From JASHVB01 sp035486135 (GTDB lineage Bacteria > Pseudomonadota > Alphaproteobacteria > Acetobacterales > Acetobacteraceae), in contig DATHNI010000074.1 in assembly GCA_035486135.1 (NCBI GenBank), positions 1 to 8,309 on the forward strand: a DNA stretch of 8,309 nt. Reading direction: 5' to 3'. Made by a program: the position numbers and the translations under genes. This document shows positions 7,573 to 8,309 of the stretch, in pieces. Each line of letters begins with the position of its first letter. The stretch's first letter is position 1. The notes below the pieces were generated by a model that was not told the origin of the DNA, did no database searches, and saw nothing but the letters and a program-made list of their open reading frames with translations.

Positions 7573-8309
<737 letters not shown>

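Overview
The window reads as one accessory transport locus from a GC-rich proteobacterium. The GC-rich third codon positions, the strong Shine-Dalgarno sites, the Dpp/Opp-type transporter and the LysR-type regulator all fit this. The sequence does not separate an alpha- from a beta- or gamma-proteobacterium, and there is no rRNA, tRNA or other taxonomic marker.

Layout: a LysR-type regulator lies on the minus strand at the left edge (1-879; its last few C-terminal residues are cut off). A 138-bp divergent control region follows (880-1017), carrying a perfect 7-bp inverted repeat that looks like a LysR operator. Seven genes then run rightward, tightly packed as one apparent operon. Two are tandem paralogs of the D-glutamate-cyclase-like C-terminal family (DUF4392 type; 1018-2037 and 2053-3081). 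Next comes an extracytoplasmic family-5 (peptide/nickel class) solute-binding protein with a Tat-like signal and a GTG start (3127-4692). Two permeases (4714-5658 and 5663-6607) and two ATPases (6604-7572 and 7569 to beyond the right edge) complete a five-part Dpp/Opp-class ABC importer. The permease 2-ATPase 1 and ATPase 1-ATPase 2 junctions are ATGA stop/start overlaps.

Working model (inference): the LysR protein senses a substrate or product and controls uptake by the importer of a peptide, amino-acid conjugate or related small molecule. The two cyclase-like proteins would then act on it in the cytoplasm. If they keep the chemistry named for the family (D-glutamate to 5-oxo-D-proline), a D-glutamate- or pyroglutamate-containing compound is a plausible substrate. 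No enzyme for the next step, such as a 5-oxoprolinase, is visible here.

The most notable items are the pairing of two diverged cyclase-like paralogs with a dedicated peptide-type importer, the LysR operator candidate, and a copy of a widespread short repeat (read in frame as IASEAKQS) inside an unusual N-terminal extension of the second ATPase. No insertion sequence, CRISPR array, RNA gene or convincing terminator was seen, and no stretch over 300 bases lacks a gene.
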